Below, piece after piece: positions 1-13,400 of a DNA stretch of 64,000 bases (position 1 is its first letter; every line of letters begins with the position of its first letter). Source of the stretch: Scleropages formosus (lineage: Eukaryota > Chordata > Actinopteri > Osteoglossiformes > Osteoglossidae). A program made the translations under genes and the position numbers. The notes under the pieces are model-generated. The model made no database searches, had not been told where the DNA came from, and saw nothing but the letters and a program-made list of their open reading frames with translations. The DNA lies in NCBI RefSeq assembly GCF_900964775.1, contig NC_041824.1, forward strand, positions 23,234,246 through 23,298,245. The letters run 5' to 3'.

Positions 1-28
1 CATCTTTGGAGCGGCGCAAAGATACATA

Positions 29-479
29 TAGGAGGCCCCCGACTTACAATGGGGTTCCGTTCCGCGAAATGCATCGTAGGTCGAAAATACTGTAAGTCGA
101 AAGTGCATTTAATACACCTAACCTACCAAACATCATAACCTAGCATACATGCAATGGCCACTGCGCGATTGCTGCCTTCCTGCTGGGCAATTATCTTGAG
201 TTTCTCTTCAAGAGTAGCTGCCCTCCTATTCTTCTTCTTCAAGTAGCGGGAGACACGGATGGGTGTTTCGTAAATATTATGGATGCGCAAAACACAACCA
301 TGTGACAGACTGGAAAATGCGGATCGCTGCCACCGCCCAGCATCGCGAGAGAGTATCGCACCTCACATCGCTTGCCCGGGAAAAAATAAAAATTTTAAAT
401 TCTAAGTACGGTTTCTACTGAATGTCTATCGCCGGCTCACCATCGTAAAGTCGAAAAATCGTAAGTCGAGGAGCATCTG
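29..479. mobile_element. Tigger-like (pogo/Tc1-mariner) non-autonomous DNA element
   Basis: The ends are imperfect inverted repeats built on the motif CCCCCGACTTAC at the left and GTAAGTCGAGGAGCATCTG at the right, each next to a TA dinucleotide (27-28 and 480-481), as expected for Tc1-mariner insertion. Internal phrases such as ACCTAACCTACCAAACATCAT and repeated GTAAGTCGAAA resemble vertebrate Tigger elements, recalled from memory. There is no transposase frame, so this is a short internally deleted copy. Two relatives lie at 16.3 and 22.5 kb. Confidence 0.75.
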
Positions 480-481
480 TA

Positions 482-2121
482 GAGTAAATTTCCTCCCGTG
501 CCACACACTCCGAAACGCTGGTAATAATCTCCTTAATTATCAATGAACACACACTTGAGCTCCTCTCATTAGCAAGAGATCAGGGGATGAGACAGAATGG
601 AGGATAAAGAGGTGGACGGTGCAAAGCGCAAGGAATCCCAGCAAGTGTCAGTAACTTCTAATTTCCCTTCCCTCTCTTACCTCTCTACTACCAGTTCCTT
701 TCCTCAGCAAATTCTGGTTTCTCTTTGCGTTACCCTTCTCTCAACTCCAGGTGTATGGAATAATTTTTAATTCGGGGGGGGAATCCTTAATTGCAACATT
801 AATAGTTTTGATTATACGTCATTTATTCTAGTAGCTGAAATAACCATAGATGGTACGCGAAACCATTCGCAAATGTTTACAACTTGTTTTGGTCACTTGC
901 AGTGTCTGAAAATGCTTTATCTACTACATTAATACAGCAGTATGATTTCTCAGTGTTAACCTGGCATTTAATGGTCAAGTGAATGTTAAAATACATTTTG
1001 AAGTGATTAATCTGGACAGTTGACTACACTGGATCACCTTGCATCCAAAATAACTCGAAATGGCAAAAACAGGCTTTGCATGGAAAATATTTTGGCAGAA
1101 ACTAAACGTGAACTCTTTGCCATTGAATTTCAAATACTACAGTATCACTGCGAAATTAAAGTTCTGTTTAACTGAACTAAATACATTTTCTGCCCCAACA
1201 TAAAAATCCTGCAACGCAAAAACCTTTTTTCTTTAATCCACCCCTCAAGAATATACGTCGAATGAAACAGCGGCGTCGTTTGTAATTACCGTTAAACAAA
1301 ATATGACCTCTGTTGTTGCTCCATCGCTCAGGGTGACACCAAGTGAGGTCTACAATTACCCGTCTGTACGAACATCCCTCACAGCTGTGCTCCAATTCTC
1401 ACACTACTCACTTTAATTTGTGACACATTACTGCTGACCCCTTCCAACATTTTTGTGTCTTAAAGTTTAATATGCCACTTGTCAGGTCAATTACGCTTTT
1501 TAAGACAAGAGGATTTCACTGAAGTCTGCCTTCGACATCACTTCTTTTCTTGGGGGGGACTCAACTTAATCATGTTGGATAGAAATTTTAATCTATATAA
1601 GAACATCAGTTCAAATATTCTCAACAATTTGACTGAATACCTCATTTCTCTACACTCGTGCTGCATGCTGAAATCTTGAACGTGTCCGTTTGGGAATAAA
1701 AACAGGAGTTACGATTCACGTCCACCTTTCTATATCTCTGATTGCTGCAGTGAAAACATGGGTGACATCACCTGTAGGATTACAGTGTAAATAACGCTGA
1801 TTTTACCATCTTTTCCTCAACATCAATACAACAGCTATGAGATTAACGTCACACACGCACCCTTCAAACATAACCGTAGTAAAGAACCCAGCCCTCGGTC
1901 CATGTTAGGACCCTGTCTAGGTGTGTAAAATTAAGTTTTGTACCAAGTTACGGATTATAAGTTGTCAGGGCCTGTGGTTTGCAAAAACAGGAGTGTGTGT
2001 TTAATGTTCTTGGGAAAGAAAAAATAAAGCGCATGGAATCAAGAGGCAATGAGAAAACCCGACAATGGTGAACAAACTGCAAAAGGTATTTACAAATAAA
2101 GGGGAAAGTGGAAAGGGGAAA
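482..2121. other. Intergenic, nothing recognised
   Basis: This is AT-rich sequence with short homopolymer runs. No coding frame has plausible codon use or splice sites, and I see no known repeat. Confidence 0.5.
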
Positions 2122-2330
2122 GGGGGGTGCGGTGGTGCAGCGGGCTTGGCCTGTGCCTGCTCTCTGGTAGGTCTGGGGTTCGAGTCCTGCTTGGGGTGCC
2201 TTGCAATGGACTGGTGTTCCGCCCTGGGTGTGTCCCCTCCCCTTCCAGCTTTACACCCTGTGTTTCCAGGTTAGGCTCCAGTTTGCCGCGACCCCACTTG
2301 GGACAAGCGGTTTCAGTTAGTGTGTGTGTG
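2122..2330 (+). mobile_element. tRNA-derived SINE with (TG)n end, copy 1
   Basis: It starts with GGGGGGTGCGGTGGTGCAGC, has a tRNA B-box-like GGTTCGAGTC at about 2178, a conserved body (CTTGGGGTGCCTTGCAATGG and CCTGGGTGTGTCCCCTCC) and ends in a short TG run. The same consensus recurs at least eight more times in the window. Frames crossing it are not genes. Confidence 0.9.
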
Positions 2331-3096
2331 GGAAAAGAGAGTGAGAGGAGGGAGAAAACAAAAAAAGAGAGACATGCACTAACCCAATTGTTTAAGAAAA
2401 GTAACTTCCTAACTCAAAGTCAAGAAACAAAAATGAGTCAAAACCCAGAGCAAAGTGTTCAGCCAAAGTCTACCTACACTCATTTTATACCATCTGAAGA
2501 ATTTAAAAAAGAAATATATATCTCATATACCCAAAGAGGTGTACAAGCACTACAGAAGAGTAACAAAGAAAGAAAGACGCAAAACCATCAAACTGAGAGA
2601 GTAAACAGGAAAAGAGAGCAGAATCAACGTCACACCAGACTGGTTTTCTCATTTTTCATACAGGCATCACGATGAGTAACTCCAGGATAGCAAAGGAGGT
2701 GCTACGAAAGGGCGGGTAGAGAAGCACCCAAGAGATGCAGTAAACGTGGTATGTCGGGGAGAGGCTCTGCTAGTGCACGCAGACCGTGCCTGGCGGGCTG
2801 CGAACCCCACATCCTGTCCCACGAAACATCTCACATCTGCTGGCCATGTGCCCACCGGGGCGAACAGAGCATCGCAAACCCACACGTCTTTCAAACAGGA
2901 CTTTATGCTGCGTGTCACACACCCACATGTACAGTACTTGTAAAGTAAAGTAAAAGAAAAGGGCTACTGCTACATGACCTTGGGCTCAAAACTGGAAATC
3001 AAACTTCATTGGAACGTGTGTCTATCGATACTCGGACGCTCCGAGGCAGAGCGACCGCTCTGTCAGAGTGTGACAGGTTGCTCTCTAGCACCTTTA
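2331..3096. other. Intergenic, purine-rich, nothing recognised
   Basis: An A/G-rich stretch follows the SINE, then unique sequence. The open frames are short and show no conserved motif. Confidence 0.45.
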
Positions 3097-3122
3097 CCCC
3101 CCCCCCCCCCCCACACCCCACC

Positions 3123-3157
<35 letters not shown>
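3097..3157. repeat. Compound C-run and (CA)n microsatellite
   Basis: A poly-C run at about 3097-3112 passes through a CCCCCA interruption into a pure CA tract at 3126-3157. Such tracts often mark the decayed tail of the local SINE, but no SINE body is visible beside this one. Confidence 0.9.
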
Positions 3158-3160
<3 letters not shown>

Positions 3161-4121
3161 AGGCCAAGAGCAATTCTGCCTCCTCCGACGACACCTCTGC
3201 TCTGGACGCAGGGAAACCAGCAAGACGTTTTGACACGTGTTCCAGCTACCCCCCCAAACCAGCACATCGCTCAGGCGAGATCCTGAAAACAGATGCTATA
3301 AAAAGGCAAGAGAAATCTAGAGGATGAAAAAGAAAAAAAAAAAAAAAAAATGCTGTGGGAGTGGCTGGCAGAGCAACAACTAGTGCATCCAGCTGGCTGA
3401 CGCCATGCAGCTGCCAGCCGTGTGTGTGCGCAACCCCAGGTGTGTGGGTTTGGGGGGAGGGGGTTAATTTAAAAAAAAAAAAATCTGTGTGAAGTTCAAA
3501 CCACGCCACACACCCATGAGACACACGTGTCCTTGACATATGCACTGCCCTGGTACACCGTTGGTTGTACTGCGCTATCAATTGTGCAGAATATGTAAAA
3601 ATTATGTGACTCTCTCCAAGGTTCACTGTAGGGCAAAGTGATCCTGACAGATGAGGCGAGCAGGGTTAGAGACGCGGGGGATGATTTCTTCAACGGTGAC
3701 ATGTGCACACAGCTCGGAGGGATGTGGCAAATGGGTTTTACCCTCCATTACACTTTAATTGGTCAATAACTACACTGACCGCTTCCAGACCTGGCGAGTT
3801 TGAACCGGGAGAGAAGCAGACAGTGCCGAAGACTTCAATCTCGAGCGCAAACCACATTTGCTCAGAAAAACGTCAAATCAACAACAAACTAAAAGTTAAA
3901 GGGAATTTTGCATCAAGTAAATATCGTCAAAACACGGGTACCTTCTGTGGTTAGGCTGGAGGACGACGGGTCTAACTGCAGCGTTCCATGCATCCCTCGA
4001 ACATATCCTTACAGTGGTAAAGGAAGTAAACGTACCACAAAAACAAGTTATACTTTGAAAATCCCAAGAGTCATTCAAGTACCAACTTCCAGTTAAGTGA
4101 AAAGTCATTCGTGATCAACGG
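3158..4121. other. Intergenic, nothing recognised
   Basis: Low-complexity A runs occur near 3330 and 3470. No gene or repeat family is recognised. Confidence 0.45.
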
Positions 4122-4370
4122 CGCGCACACGCACGCACACACGCACGCACACGCACGCACACGCACGCACACACCATCTGAAACCACTTGTCCCAAGCAG
4201 GGTCGCGGGGAGCCGGAGCCTAGCCTGGCAGCACAGGCTGTAAGGCTGGAGGGGAAGGGGACACACCCAGGACAGGACGCCAGTCCATCGCAAGGCACCC
4301 CAAGCAGGACTCGAACCCCAGACCCACCAGAAAACAGGACCCGGCCAAACCCGCTGTGCCACTGCTTGTC
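4122..4370 (-). mobile_element. tRNA-derived SINE, copy 2
   Basis: This is the reverse complement of the copy-1 consensus. A (CACG/CACA)n tail at about 4122-4172 is followed by the body CTTGTCCCAAGCAGGGTCGC and, near 4310, the B-box complement GACTCGAACC. The tail has drifted to a CGCA/CACA mixture, so it is probably an older copy. Confidence 0.9.
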
Positions 4371-4413
4371 CTGTTCTTGGGCTGCGGTGGTCCAGAGTCT
4401 ATCCCAGGAGCGT

Positions 4414-4452
4414 GGGGTGGGTGGGGTGGGTGGGGGGGGTGGGGGGGGCGGG
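4414..4452 (+). repeat. G-rich tract with G-quadruplex potential
   Basis: At least six runs of three or more G are separated by single T or C bases over about 39 bases, between two SINEs. The pattern fits the four-run quadruplex rule on the plus strand. Confidence 0.75.
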
Positions 4453-4454
4453 TA

Positions 4455-4640
4455 CACCAGCGTAGAGTCTCCGATCCACCTGAAACACACCTTCGGACCG
4501 CGAGAGGAAGCCAGAGCACAAACGCTGGGAGAACATGTAAACTCCACACAGACTGAGCTGGACCAAAAACCCAGAACCCAGGAACTGTGAGGCTATGCGG
4601 CTACATACCTGCTGCACCACTGTGCTGCCCGTACAGTCAG
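4455..4640 (-). mobile_element. Second SINE family (GTGTGGAGTTTACATGTTCT type)
   Basis: Reading the minus strand gives GGCAGCACAGTGGTGCAGC, then GTGTGGAGTTTACATGTTCT, then a region related to 'cacagtccaaaggcacgagtttcaggtgg'. The same module recurs at 52.8 and 59.9 kb. This is a tRNA-related fish SINE, different from the (TG)n family. Confidence 0.75.
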
Positions 4641-5329
4641 TCACTCTTCAAAGACAGCAGGACGTTTGGGCGTAAAAGATCCTACGTTGCATCCGTCCGT
4701 GTGCCGAAGGGCTGCCGTTCAAAGTATCGTTCAGCAGGCCGAGGTAGAGAGCGCGGTCGTACGCAGCGGTGACCAGGGCGTGTTACTCAAGGTGAGCGAG
4801 AGCACATGTGAGGCCTCAACCGGGTCACGGTCGACCTTCCGGACCTCACTCGATGGGAGACGCTGGCCCACTGCCCGACCGATGGCTATTTGGACCAAGC
4901 ATGGTAAAACCGGGGGAGAACAACCACTGGAAAAATGAGAATCGCTTCCAGCCACACTCCACTGAAACACACACTCTTCACACACTACTAGCTCGTGTAA
5001 CTGAACATTTCATAGTGTTTGCAGTCAAGTGTCTGGATCATTGTCATTTAGAGGAAAAACACACACCGCTGCTTCCTTTCCCCATTAACCCAGTTAGTAA
5101 ACTAAAGTAGTGAAAAGAATGTTTTCAAACTAGGGATGCGCCAAAGAGAGATTTTAAAATAATACCTCAGAATGTTAAACGCAGTTTATTCACATGATGA
5201 TAGATGATTTAGAGAGAGCTTCATGAGACATTACTGTGCACGACGTGACAACACAACACACACACGTCTCTACACAGTCACGTATCACTGTAAATTAATC
5301 AAGTATCACCAAGAAACACCATTATTTAC
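4641..5329. other. Intergenic, nothing recognised
   Basis: Unique sequence lying before a CpG-rich promoter. It has no convincing coding exon. Confidence 0.4.
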
Positions 5330-5515
5330 GGTAACCGCGGCGCGCGACTGCGCTTCTATTCATATTGATCATTGAAATTCATCATGAATCATATCTGTCC
5401 GCCTCAGTCAGTTAATACGACTCGACTGGTCGCTCCCTTCACCATTCGCGCACACATCGCTTCCACGAACCGAAACCGCCCGGGCCCGTTCCGTTCCGCA
5501 CCTTCGCCTCACCCC

Positions 5516-5546
<31 letters not shown>

Positions 5547-6150
5547 CAGACTGACGACTTGGCTCCGGTGGGACCGCGGCGCGAAGAATAACCGGGCGGT
5601 TGCGATCACCGATCATCATCATCATGCAGTCGTGACCGTGCGCTGATGTGCAGCGATTGCAGGCATGAAGTGATGACCACGCGGACCCGGAGAGACAGAC
5701 GAGCAGTGACCAGGCGCTGGGGGTGATGAATGAGCCCAAACACTGAAACAGTCTCGTACCAGCGCGACCAGCGACTCGTTTTGCCAGCGCATCACATACC
5801 CACACAAACAGCTTTTTACCTCATTTGCTGCAGGAAATCCGGAGAACCAGAGCAACTTTGCACGGGAGACGCGACGCCGAGCGAGCTGCGAAAAAAGACA
5901 CTTTAATCAGTTCATCCGGAACAGCCAAATTCGCCCTTTTGTGGACCGGTTCGGTCCCTTTTTTCCTGTGTTTTCAGCGCGATTCTGCTCGCGAGGAAAG
6001 GTGACGTCACCGCTCGCTCCAGCACAAGGGCCAATCCCCGCGCGCACCACGACACATTCCTCAAGAGCTATTTTAATCTGCGTCTCGCGGACAAACACAC
6101 GCGTTTCCGGTGGAGGACGAGACGGAGTTCAGCGTTAGATTTATATGTAA
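5330..6150 (-). promoter_or_regulatory. CpG-rich promoter region with CRE, probable first exon of an unassigned minus-strand gene
   Basis: CpG is dense here compared with both flanks. A perfect cAMP response element palindrome, TGACGTCA, lies at 6002-6009. On the minus strand the sequence CAGCAAATGAG is followed by GTAAAAAG, a plausible splice donor with the exon ending at 5820, so transcription probably runs leftwards out of the window. A (CA)n tract sits at 5522-5549. I see no protein frame that identifies the gene. Confidence 0.5.
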
Positions 6151-7073
6151 ACGAACGGCCGATATTGTTGAAAGAGCATAGAAAGACTCCGATTGCAAAA
6201 ATGTCGCCGGCTTGAGAAGTCAGAGCTCAGTTCGAGACATTATGCGAGATTATCGGGATGTTACTTTCATTAAAACGTCTTAAATTCCTTTGTCTGCTAA
6301 ATTCATTAAAATAACTTCAGTTTAAGTCTTTGCAGAATGAGACCCTCACCTTTCTCAGTAGTGTTGCAGTCAGTGTGTGGCTTTCTGACTACAGTGTTCT
6401 TTACCTTGTTCTCACCCGGAGCTCAGAGCCCCAGGCCACTTGGGAAAACTGAGGGCTCTAAATCACCTGTGTGGATCACACTCCTGGCCAGGGTGCTCTG
6501 CACCTTAGATTGCAAGAAAAGATTTTAAAATATCTGGCCCACAGCCCTAATTGTGCTCAGGGCTTGCACTGTAGTATGGAAGCAATAGTCATCTCCATGG
6601 TTAAACTTAAAAAAAAAAAAAAAAAAAGTCACTGCTACTTGCACCCATCTTACCGAAGTTAAGGATCTGGTAATTAAATCCTGCAGTTCACTGTATTGAG
6701 CCCAACTCAGAAAAAGACTTTGTTTCACACACTTTCACCTTTACATACAAAAAGCAGAAGTTGACAGGACCCTGCAGTCTGACATTCCTGGGAAGAGCCT
6801 TCAAAAAAAAAAAAAATCCACCAAATCTAGTCACTGAGACAGATGAGTGTGTGACTCTACACCATCTCCACATACTCACTTCACAAGATACCATGATCCT
6901 ACCAATATGACACAGTATCCAACCAGAAAAAGACTGTCTTCTACAGATGGCAAACAGGCACACATTGAATACCACCTGTAACAGCTTGACAATTTTTAAT
7001 AACCAAACCAACTGAGTTTCAAATGAATTTAACTGGTACAACAAAACATTTCCATTAATTCTGCAATGGAGTG

Positions 7074-7108
<35 letters not shown>

Positions 7109-7256
7109 ACTCCACAAAATCTTTTTATTCTCCCCTAAAACATTTTAATATTCAGATTAATCTATCAGGAATATCTGCAACAAAGGCAAGAGTTAAAAGA
7201 TCAGTCATTCAAACAAATTATGTGGACCAAAAGAATTATTCTTATTGTTCATAGGT
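6151..7256. other. Region between the unassigned promoter and the kansl2 3' end
   Basis: AT-rich, with poly-A runs at about 6610, 6805 and 7078. No coding exon or recognisable transposon is seen. Confidence 0.45.
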
Positions 7257-7262
7257 TTTATT
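7257..7262 (-). terminator. kansl2: kansl2 polyadenylation signal AATAAA
   Basis: TTTATT on the plus strand is AATAAA on the minus strand, about 185 bases after the kansl2 stop codon (7446). It is the nearest canonical signal I noticed downstream of the stop. Confidence 0.65.
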
Positions 7263-7445
7263 GGGAGGGTGGGGAATCAAGAACTGGATGAACCCAGTCA
7301 CTGCAAAAGCACAGTTAACTGTGCCTTAACATACAAGGCAGCTTTTGCTTTGCTTTCCATTTCTGAACTTTAAACCACCTTTTCACCTTTAGCAGAGTTC
7401 ATTGTTAGTGCACATGTGAGACATGGTTGCAGGGGAAACTGGCCC

Positions 7446-10400
7446 TCAGGTGGCATCTGCTGCCACTGCGCTGGAGTCTTGTGTAGAGACATCCTGTACA
7501 GCTTCTCCTTTGCTACTTCCTCTTTCAGGTTCCTCGGAAACAACCTGCAGGCAGAGCAAGCACTCGCTTTACGAGCTATTCATCTACAAGGGAAGACTTG
7601 CAGAAACATATCTTTACCTTATTTAAACCTGCTTTTTTTTTCAGCAAAATTATAAGATGTCTAAGCAGTTTAAGTACCAAGAGTGGACCTTCTGCAGCAG
7701 CCCAGCCACACTCACTGCAAAAGTTAGATTACACAAGTGAAAATGGTGGCAGTATAAAGGCTTTCCTTTTTTCTTCCAGATGAACCCCATTGTACCAAGC
7801 ATCCTACCTGGTCTACAGTGGACTCATCATCCCTCTCAGAGAGGTCCAAGTCAGGCTGCTCTTCACCAGTCAGAATGTCCATGGGAGCTTCTGCAATTTC
7901 TCGAATGGTTTGGTCCTCCAGGGCTAGTGCAGTGTCAAAAAGTAAGGGCGACGGGGGACACTGCATACCATCCCCAACGACATCCAAGTCCTGCAGCCCA
8001 CAGACAAAGGACAAATTTCAGCAAGCATCATTTTTGCTTTAAGCTTCTTATGATTCAGTTTCACAATGAAAATTAGCCCCTGCATGCTTCATTTTCCATA
8101 AAATTTGACATTCAGAAAACATTGCAATGGAAGACACCTATCTCTACATAGGTAGGGACACTTGCTGAACACACTAGGGTAAACAAATGTCACATTCTTA
8201 CTATCTTCAGAAAGAACTTACAACCATACACCTCTTAAGCTTAGAGCAATATACATTTTTTTAATTGCTCATTAGTAACAAATATGACCAATCTACAGCA
8301 TCATTAGGGCAGGGCACTATGATTTTAGATGATTAATTTTTATAAAAAAAATATTTGTGGAACAGATTGAATCTGCTCAATTTGATGATCAATTTTGTAC
8401 ATATTCATCAGAAGTCACCAGTTCTCAAATGACACTCATTTCTCATTCTTGTATTGTTCTTTAATGTCAACAGATATACCATCCAGTTGAAAACTGCTGT
8501 CCATCATTTCTGAATCTTGAGTTGAAGTTAGACCAAATACAGACCCAGCTATTAAGAAAAGAAAAAAAAAAAAAAAAAAAAGGTATCTTGCCAATTCCTT
8601 GCCAAAGTTAAGATGCTGAAGAGCAACGGATTACTGTACTGTTTAGACACAACATCAAACCTCTGATACAGGAAACTGACAACTGTTCGGTTATTAGCTA
8701 GCTCAGCTGAAGTCTGCTTGGGAACATTGAGTTTAAAGTCCTGTTTCACATCATTGGTGCCTCAACATTTCTCCTAATCAATGTCATCACAGCCTGTTAA
8801 ACACTGAACAGCTGAATGTCAGTACAGTAGTGACATTTTTTCAAACTGGGGAGTCTGCACCATGAGGCAAAATTTAACAAAAACTTTTGTCCATTGGACA
8901 TGGTTAAGTGCAATCTCCTGTCTGCTTTAATTTGCACCAAGGTTTACAGTTCAGCTTTGTATCTTTGCAGGTGACCTGGGTGCAATTCCAGAGAACACAA
9001 CTACCTGACAATACTTGTCATACTTCAACTAAATCTGTAGTAATTATTTTTATTTTCCATTGTCACAGTGAGAAGTTCTAAATAGTTTTTAAAAAATACT
9101 GAAATTAACTTGTTCCAGCTCATGCAGTACCATCTATACACCTAAGATGCAGAGTACTGATACACTGTTCTAAACATGATGTCAGGGAGTGTTTACAATA
9201 CTTTTTTGAACATAAGTGAACTAGCAGGGTATGAAAGAACTGTTCTACCTACATCACTGAACTCCATAGGGAGGTTTTCTGTGGGTTGCAACTCAGCTGC
9301 ACTCAGGTACAGGTCAGAGGGTGCAGGGGCCAGCTGCTCTGGCACCAGAGGCTCCTGTTCAGGCTGGTACATTGGAGGTGGCAGGGACAGGTGTAAAGGA
9401 CATCGTGGCTCCTCGGATTGCCCCATATGCACTGGGCGGTCACATGGCACATCCTTCAGCCCTGGACACATCTTGAAAAGCACCTGGTGACTATCCTGAT
9501 AGATGTCTGAGTCATACAAAGTCAAGGCAACCAAGAGTGTGGGTGTCAGGTAAAAGACAGTGATTACCAAGTAAAGAATGTGTGTGTCTGTATGTGTCTG
9601 AACCGAACAGCCAAAGACTAAAGTGGGAAAAGGAACAGAAACGTTTAATGAGAAAAGGACAGAAGGTAAGCTGTTGTGAACACTGTTCCTTCCAATTTAA
9701 TTGGAAATCCCTGGGAGTGTGGGGGAAACCAATAGACCACAGGAAGGTTTTATTTGTGCCCCAGTCTAAAACCAACAGCTACTCCCAAGCTGCTAGACAT
9801 TTCATAGGGCTTAAAAATTAGACAGGGCATAGTAAGTGTAGTGTTAAAAGTATTTATAGCGTAGTAAAACAAAACAAATGCATTGAAATGGTGTGTTATA
9901 CAAAGTATTAAGACTATTTTAAAATAATAAAACAGTCCTGATTAATAACATGATGGATACGAGAAACACAATGTCGAGTCATAGGAAGGCACTGATTTGG
10001 ACAGCGGGCCCCTTCAACAAAGGAGATGCATCTCTGGTTTGATCGTGCGATGTGAACCTGGAAAAAGCACACACAGCAAAAATGGAGAAAGGGGAGGGAC
10101 TCCTCAGGTCTACAATATAGGGAATTTTCGAATCATTTAAACATTCCGGAAATCATAACATCTGGCTAGTAACATAAAAAACTCCTGTTCATGTAAGAGT
10201 ACTTACTTAGCATGAAGTACTGGTTTAAATTTATCAGTGTAGACTAGATAACTGACATTTGACAGCTTTGGGGATGTGGAAGTAACTTGGTCATAATATC
10301 TATAAAAATTTTTCAAACCATTTCATTTAAAACTTTTTAAAAAAACCTTCAAAGATTTAGCTTGTCTAGGTGTGACAAACTGTGGAATTCAACAGAGCTT

Positions 10401-13400
10401 ACCTAAGGCCAACTATGTAAGCATTAAGCTCAAGCAAAGAAAGAAAGACCACCATACACTGAGCACCATCAGGACCCAAAAAAAAAATATTCATGTTTTA
10501 CAGAGCACTTGGTTCTCAGCAATGAAAGCTTCCATGTGAAGAAAAAGCTATCACTACATTGTGACCACATACAAGGAAACTTATTTGCCAAGGCCATGTG
10601 GACATATTTAGCCAGCACCAGACAAGCATCAGTACCAACCTGAGAGGAGAGTCCTTCGGTGGCTGCCAGTCTGCGCTCTCGGAGCTGTCGATGCAACAAA
10701 GCCTCTACACCATAACGCCGCCTATATCGCCGCAGGGCCTTCAGCTTCTTTAGGTTCTGCCTCTCCTTCATAGACAATCCCTCAGGTCCTGTTAAAAGGC
10801 TGCTCCCTGCCACAGCAACAGCATAATAATTGGCCAGCGTCTCACATTGTCGTTACAGTGTTACGACGCAAACTAATTTGGGCAGTGTATCCCAAAATCT
10901 AGTGAGATAGCGTGAGGTAACCCGACTCAAAAAACCCCCATCTGTGTTATTTCATGCTGAATCTCATCCAGCCCCACTCTTCCTATCAGCCTTTGACACA
11001 GTCAGCAATTTGCACATCACTGGAATGGTGCTGGACACCCTCAAGTCTTGCCTTATTGCCTTCTGTCTCTACTCTCCTGGAGTCCTTTCCACAGGTGTAT
11101 GTCATGGATCAGTGCTGGGCCCTATTTTGTCCTTATACATTTACTCCCTAGGCTCCCATCATGGCTTCTCCTGCCACCTTTACGCATAAGGCATTAAAAC
11201 TAACAATTTCTTTTGTTCAAGAGTCAGCTTTCAACTGTCTATTCAGACATCTTTTCCTTGATGACTCACCATCACTTGAAACTCAAGTCCTCTAAAGCTA
11301 AATTACCAACTCTTTTTGTTGTTCCACTCAAGATTTTCACTGAAGACATTATCTGCAAAATTTGTTCCTTCGTCAGTCATAAAACCACTCGACTCCTTGT
11401 TCCCTCCAAGCTGGATTACTGGAGGTCTCTTCTGACAGGTCTTTCTGCATCTGCCATTCTGTCTTTCAATCTCATTCAAATACTCACTTCCTGTAAAAGT
11501 TTCAACTTTGCCCTGGTTCTTACCTTAACTTCCATTTGTTAAACTTTCTAATCTTTAGCTGATCTTACATTACCTGCACCACACTATTCCATCTGGAAAA
11601 GTCATCACATAACTCATACCTCATGTCCTTGTAAGCAGCACTTACTTTCTACTAACATTAAGTTGGACCAAATAAATAAGCTAAATAAGGAACAATAATA
11701 GTAAACACAAACAGATTTGCAAGCATTAGCATGGTTTTGGGATAAATGGGTAAATTCTAGTACAGCTCTGTGTGCAAATGGCATCCTCCTACTCTCTGGC
11801 CTCAGCCACACAGTGAACAGGCAATCTGAGCTTACCTATAGTATCATGTTCCACTTTGCGGCTGTGTAGGTACCGTCGCTTCTTCTCCTTTAGGAGGTGC
11901 TGCAGACGCTTGAACTGGTCAATGTAAAGCGACTGAAGACGGATTAGCTTTTCACGCGTTATCAGTGCAACCTCTTCTGCAGTGTAGACTCCAGCATGCC
12001 TGCAGCACACGTCACCATTACTCTACTGGACAGAGAAGGGCTACAAAAGGATATGTACAAATCAATCTGACACCTACAATTAATGTGCAAAAGTAGAAAT
12101 ACAATCTTGTGTCCTTGTATTGCCAGTCAGCCTTGACCACAGATGCATCATGTACTTTTGGCAACACACCACAATTTATACTTTAAAACCATTTTACACT
12201 TTGAGGCAAATAGTTTAGTAATATACACTGTTGTAAAGCAATGGATAATTTTATTAAGACTGCAAAGGAAAAAAAAAAAAGAAAAAAAACCTTTCTAAGT
12301 TAACAAATGCCTTTGTGTGCATTTCTTACTTTAGGGGGTCCTCATGATCACTGTCAACGCTGTCTGCCTCACTATCTGGGTCTCCTCTCCACGTCTGGTC
12401 CAATACCACAGGATCCTGCTCCTCTTCACTCCAACTGTCCTCATCTAGGCAAGACACAAGATCAAAAACAAAGAGCAATCACACATTGTAATCCAAGCTT
12501 GGTCTAGACTAAAACTCTGAACACCACATCTAAATGGTCATATCAGCAGCAAAAAAAAAAAACAAAACTAATACGCCACTGTGTTTCTGGTCCAGGAAGT
12601 GACCAGGACTGATGCAGAAACAGGTGGACTTAATGAAGTTTTATTTCAAAACAAGAAGTGCTTGTACCAAGGACAGGGTACCCACAAAAATGTTGACAGC
12701 ACAAAATGTAAACCTTGGGACAACAGAGTCCCCTCAGTCAACACATGGAACTCATTTCCTCTCTAGGTGTGGGTGAAAAAAAATCAAGGAACTGGGAGTT
12801 GTGTGGCATCCTCCCATATATCACACAAATACCAAGAGGCCCAGGTAGGAAATACCTGCAATGAATGACTGTTGGCATATGCACTGGTGGTATTACCCAG
12901 ATCAACACAATCTTCTAGCCTCTCAGCATCAGTGTTTTAATCAGGCTGTTCAGTGATAAGCATCAGATGAGAAGTTTACTGAACTGACTGCTATAACAGA
13001 AATCTGATGTTTTCTATTGCCTAATATTACCACTTGAATTGATTTTGCAAAGACCAACATTTAAAAAAAAAAAAACCTGATTCACATTATGTACTTTCTA
13101 TTTTCCATTCAAGATAAACACACTATTTAAAACAGATTTAAAAAGGAAAACAGCAATATACTCCAATAAAAATATTGACCTTACAAGGCAAAGGCAAAAT
13201 AAACCAAGTATATTTCTTAAATGGGTCAGTAAGTAAATTCAGCCTGACAAATCAAATGACACTTGATAACGCTGTTGAAGCAACTGGCAGCTTATTACCC
13301 AGTACACGGCTTCCCTCGCTGCGGCCACCATCCTGGCCGTGTGTCGACTCTGGCCGAGTGTATCCACTCAGCTGGGACAGCAGGACCTCAGGAGTGGGTC

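Noticed and set aside
2127-2675. A 182-codon frame crossing SINE copy 1
   Set aside because: Its first half is the SINE body and the rest is low-complexity purine-rich DNA; no start context or homology.
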